Below, one piece after another: positions 26,807-29,134 of a stretch of DNA of 29,134 bases. The translations under genes were made by a program, and so were the position numbers. The stretch spans positions 1-29,134 of the forward strand of contig CAZJRB010000098.1 in the NCBI GenBank assembly GCA_964547995.1, read 5' to 3'. The DNA is from CAZJRB01 sp964547995. GTDB taxonomy: Bacteria > Planctomycetota > Planctomycetia > Pirellulales > Thermoguttaceae. Position 1 is the stretch's first letter. Each line of letters starts with the position of its first letter. The notes under the pieces are model-generated. The model did not search any database, was not told the DNA's origin, and worked only from the letters and a program-made list of their open reading frames with translations.

Positions 26807-28144
26807 CTACCGGGCCATAGTGCAGTTTCGCGGCAATGTCTTCCAGAGTTCGTCGACACCCTCATCGGTGACTTGGGTGTTTTCGAGCAACAGATGACGG
26901 AGATTGGGCAGCCCCTCGAGATGTTTCAACCCGGCATCCGTGATTTGCGTGTTCGAGAGGTTGACGAAACTGAGTTTGGTAAGTCCTTTGAGATGCACCA
27001 GTCCGGCATCTGTAACTTGGGTGCTCCCAAGGCCCAGGTTCCAGAGTCCGGTCAGTCCCTCGATGTCTTCCAAGCCGGCGTCCGTGATTTGTGTGCCGTC
27101 GAGGGTCAACCGTCCAAGTCTGGTGAATCCGGTGAGGTGTACGAGCCCGGCGTCGGTGATTTGCGTGTTGTCGAGGTCCAACCACTCGAGTTTGGTCAAC
27201 CCCTTTAAGTACACCAGTCCCGCATCCGTGACTTGAGTATCTTGGAGGCCCAGGTCTTCCAGATCGGTCAATGTCTCCAGTTGCACCAGATCGTCGTCGC
27301 CAAACTGCTTGTTGCCGAAGTAGTGCATCGACAAGGTGAGGGTGTTGAACCGCAAGCCAACCAGCCTGTGGTTTCTGTATTCCGCACGTGCCCCCTTCTT
27401 GGCCCACTCGGCGGCGTCTTGCCACTGCCTCCTCGTCAGTTCCATTTTCAGAAGAAGCCAGCCCGCCACGGCAACAAGAACGATCCCAAGTGCCAGTCTC
27501 GCCCGGCGCCGCAGAGTGAAGCGAGGTTGCTTGTTGCCCAAGCGGAGGATTTGCTTGAGGCGACCTCGCGGAAGAAACCTGGGGACGACCAGGCCGATAC
27601 AACCTCCGCTGATACCGGCCAACACGAAGATGAGTTTGTCCAAGGTGAATCGCACTGTGGGCCACTCGCCGTGGTACTTGAACGTTCCCGGAGGGTTGCG
27701 GGCGTCGAACCAACCGTAGAGTTGCATAACGGCCCAGTCGGGATACGGCCAAGCCCTGCCCATGCAGACTTCGGTCATTCTGTAAACAACGCGGTAGCGG
27801 GCCCAGCCCGCGTATGCGCATGTGGTTGCAGCGGACATCAGAAGGACCATCGTCAGGACCGACGCCGCGGATAGACGCACGGACAAGTCGAGCCGGCGGG
27901 CAACGGCCCAGCCGATGGCCCCGCAGAGCAATGCAAAAACCGTGGGAACCACGGCCCCGCCATACGGGCAGATGCATATTGCGAGGAAAAACAACCGTAC
28001 GAAAAAAGTGACTCCGAACCATTTGACGAACGAACACAGCATGGCGAACACGAGCACCGCGATCATCAGCGTTCGCAAGCTGTACTGGAAGGGGCGGCGC
28101 CCGGGCTTCGGGCCGGGTTCGCGATTACCGACGGCAGAAGACAT
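26807..28144 (-). CDS. Membrane protein with leucine-rich repeats
   Basis: 445 residues. The N-terminal half has about five to six hydrophobic segments, starting with FQYSLRTLMIAVLVFAMLC, a planctomycete-type opening also seen in the protein at 4380-5708. The C-terminal ~160 residues are leucine-rich repeats of 24 residues with the pattern L-x-x-L-x-L-x-x-T-Q-(I/V)-T-D-A-G-L-x-x-L, in about six copies, of the ribonuclease-inhibitor-like or GALA type. Such domains bind proteins. The last repeat ends DEGVDELWKTLPRNC. The ATG at 28144 is preferred to a TTG six codons upstream; no good Shine-Dalgarno sequence is visible. Function unknown; the repeats probably face outside the membrane on one side. 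Confidence 0.85.
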   Translation of the reverse strand: MSSAVGNREPGPKPGRRPFQYSLRTLMIAVLVFAMLCSFVKWFGVTFFVRLFFLAICICPYGGAVVPTVFALLCGAIGWAVARRLDLSVRLSAASVLTMVLLMSAATTCAYAGWARYRVVYRMTEVCMGRAWPYPDWAVMQLYGWFDARNPPGTFKYHGEWPTVRFTLDKLIFVLAGISGGCIGLVVPRFLPRGRLKQILRLGNKQPRFTLRRRARLALGIVLVAVAGWLLLKMELTRRQWQDAAEWAKKGARAEYRNHRLVGLRFNTLTLSMHYFGNKQFGDDDLVQLETLTDLEDLGLQDTQVTDAGLVYLKGLTKLEWLDLDNTQITDAGLVHLTGFTRLGRLTLDGTQITDAGLEDIEGLTGLWNLGLGSTQVTDAGLVHLKGLTKLSFVNLSNTQITDAGLKHLEGLPNLRHLLLENTQVTDEGVDELWKTLPRNCTMAR

Positions 28145-28308
28145 ACACTTATTGTAGCACAAAACTACTGATCACACGTGGGACATGGCACTTGCCTTTC
28201 GGCGACAGAAACAAATTGGCTCGATTTGCGGCAAATTGAGAAGATTGAGGGTTTACACCCCGCGTTGCCGCAATCAACATGGAGATAGTATGGTGTGAAG
28301 TGCCGTTA

Positions 28309-28325
28309 AGCGGGCGGGCTTGCCC
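28309..28325. repeat. Left copy of a 17-bp inverted repeat around the TIGR03067-type gene
   Basis: AGCGGGCGGGCTTGCCC is exactly complementary to 28915-28931. The similarity continues outward: CCGTTA before it resembles TAAACACCG after the right copy. Confidence 0.75.
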
Positions 28326-28375
28326 GCCGCTGAGAGTGCGGCAAATCCGGATGTCCGATCAAGAGGAATACCGCC

Positions 28376-28933
28376 ATGAGTTGTTTGCACCCATTTGTTG
28401 CTTTGCTTCCGCTTGCCGTCTTCGGCGCTACCGATGAATCCGATACGGCACTTCATCCCGAGGAGCCCCGACAGTTCATAACGATCGAGCGTCCGGGCCT
28501 GCCGCCCGTGCAGCTTCCCGCGTCCGACGAGCTTGTGGCCCGGGACGCCCTGGCCGGAACCTGGCAGGTCACATCGGTGGAATACGAGGGCCGGCCGCGT
28601 CCGGACCTTGCCGGGAACCTGCAAATGAGGTTTTCGCGCGGCCGCCTCGAGTTGCTCCAACGGGGGCGCCGCCCAACGGTCGTTGCCTACGACCTCGACC
28701 TGAGAACCTATCCTCCACGCTTCAGTTGGGTCCTTCGACGTCCCGGCCGCACGATGCAGCAGGCAGGCGTCTACTGGCTGGACGGCGACACGTTGATGTT
28801 GTGCGTATCATCGGTCAACGCCCGCGGGGCGACGGAGTTTCTGACCCAACCCGGCGACGGCCGAACGATGTTCATCCTACAGCGGGTGCCAATTGGTGAC
28901 ACTATGGCAACGGTGGGCAAGCCCGCCCGCTAA
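28376..28933 (+). CDS. TIGR03067-type protein
   Basis: 185 residues; function unknown. The core is LAGTWQVTSVEYEGRPRP, a middle R-G-R-L-E-L, and GVYWLDGDTLMLCVSSVNAR with TEFLTQPGDGRTMFILQR. This pattern (L-x-G-x-W near the start and G-x-Y-x-L-D-G-D-x-L-x-x-C near the end) marks the TIGR03067 domain, common and often multi-copy in planctomycetes, with a lipocalin-like predicted fold. The N-terminus (MSCLHPFVALLPLAVFGA) is a probable signal peptide, perhaps a lipoprotein-like Cys at position 3. ATG 28376 has GAGGAA about 7 nt upstream. The last residues, GKPAR, are read from the right copy of an inverted repeat. Confidence 0.85.
   Translation: MSCLHPFVALLPLAVFGATDESDTALHPEEPRQFITIERPGLPPVQLPASDELVARDALAGTWQVTSVEYEGRPRPDLAGNLQMRFSRGRLELLQRGRRPTVVAYDLDLRTYPPRFSWVLRRPGRTMQQAGVYWLDGDTLMLCVSSVNARGATEFLTQPGDGRTMFILQRVPIGDTMATVGKPAR
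28915..28931. repeat. Right copy of the 17-bp inverted repeat; supplies the gene end
   Basis: GGGCAAGCCCGCCCGCT is the exact complement of 28309-28325. It encodes the last residues of the TIGR03067-type protein, and the stop codon TAA begins at its last base (28931-28933). Confidence 0.75.
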
Positions 28934-28938
28934 ACACC

Positions 28939-29047
28939 GTTCGAGAAATAACTGTCGCATTTGTAGGACGGGTCTCCCGACCCGTCAGGGAAGTAGACGG
29001 GTCGGGAGACTCGGGAGACCCGTCCTACGACAGTTGTTTTTCGACCG
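28939..29047. repeat. Palindrome with a 9-bp arm duplication at the 3' end of the window
   Basis: GTAGGACGGGTCTCCC (28963-28978) and the following GACCCGTC pair with 28996-29028, where the right arm has an extra 9 bp, CTCGGGAGA, as a near-tandem duplication. Outside, AACTGTCG (28950-28957) pairs with CGACAGTT, and GTTCGAGAAAT with a GTTTTTCGACC copy. GTTGTTTTT follows the stem, so it could also end transcription of the TIGR03067-type gene. Confidence 0.8.
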
Positions 29048-29134
29048 ATCCTAAACGGCTTCCCCCACGAATAATCCGGGCTAGATGTCCGTTTCGTAAG
29101 TTCCTGGCCAGTTAGGCCGCGATTCGGGTGTAAG

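Overview
The window looks like a chromosomal segment of a planctomycete, probably of the Pirellula/Thermogutta type, although no marker gene here fixes the genus. The evidence is the gene content: a DUF1598 secreted protein, a TIGR03067-type protein, a ThuA-like protein, a CxPSR sulfatase, a secreted alpha/beta hydrolase of the acetyl-xylan-esterase kind, and membrane proteins that open with an 'F-x-(I/L)-R-T-L' stretch. The DNA is GC-rich, genes are well spaced on both strands, and large palindromic repeats sit between them. No rRNA, tRNA, CRISPR array, prophage or insertion sequence was found.

Layout. 1-2260 (+): a glycosyltransferase whose middle is missing and replaced by two small hairpins, then a zinc-ribbon protein with a long disordered linker and four membrane segments. 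2267-5708 (-): a secreted ThuA-like protein, a metallo-beta-lactamase-fold nuclease-like protein and a polytopic membrane protein; the last two have copies of one direct repeat abutting their start codons. 5993-8185 (+): a secreted two-domain alpha/beta hydrolase. 8219-8737 (-): a HicA-like small protein with a partner gene. 8874-11171 (-): a secreted protein with three HExxH metallopeptidase-like domains. 11807-14533 (+): gyrA, behind a good sigma-70-type promoter. 14805-16235 (-): an NtrC-type sigma-54 activator. 16641-20065 (-): dxr and rseP, overlapping by 16 nt. 20219-22282 (+): ftsH, divergent from dxr. 22595-23344: a small membrane protein (+) and a single-domain response regulator (-). 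23811-26768 (+): the DUF1598 protein, a clear intrinsic terminator, then the sulfatase. 26807-28144 (-): a membrane protein with leucine-rich repeats. 28376-28933 (+): the TIGR03067-type protein.

How the genes relate. gyrA, dxr, rseP and ftsH are housekeeping: DNA supercoiling, isoprenoid precursor synthesis and membrane proteolysis. The sulfatase, alpha/beta hydrolase, ThuA-like protein and triple metallopeptidase are secreted and fit degradation of polysaccharide or other polymers, but they do not form one operon. The two response regulators have no adjacent histidine kinase.

The most unusual content is the repeat landscape. At least nine large inverted repeats of several families lie between genes, one pair inside a broken gene. 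A 14-bp motif, GGTCGCGGCTTTAT, recurs four times exactly and twice nearly so between 14.5 and 22.4 kb. I found no clear new multi-gene system. The best candidates for something undescribed are the triple-HExxH protein, the HicA-like pair and the repeat families. No database search was run; all family names rest on recognition of motifs.
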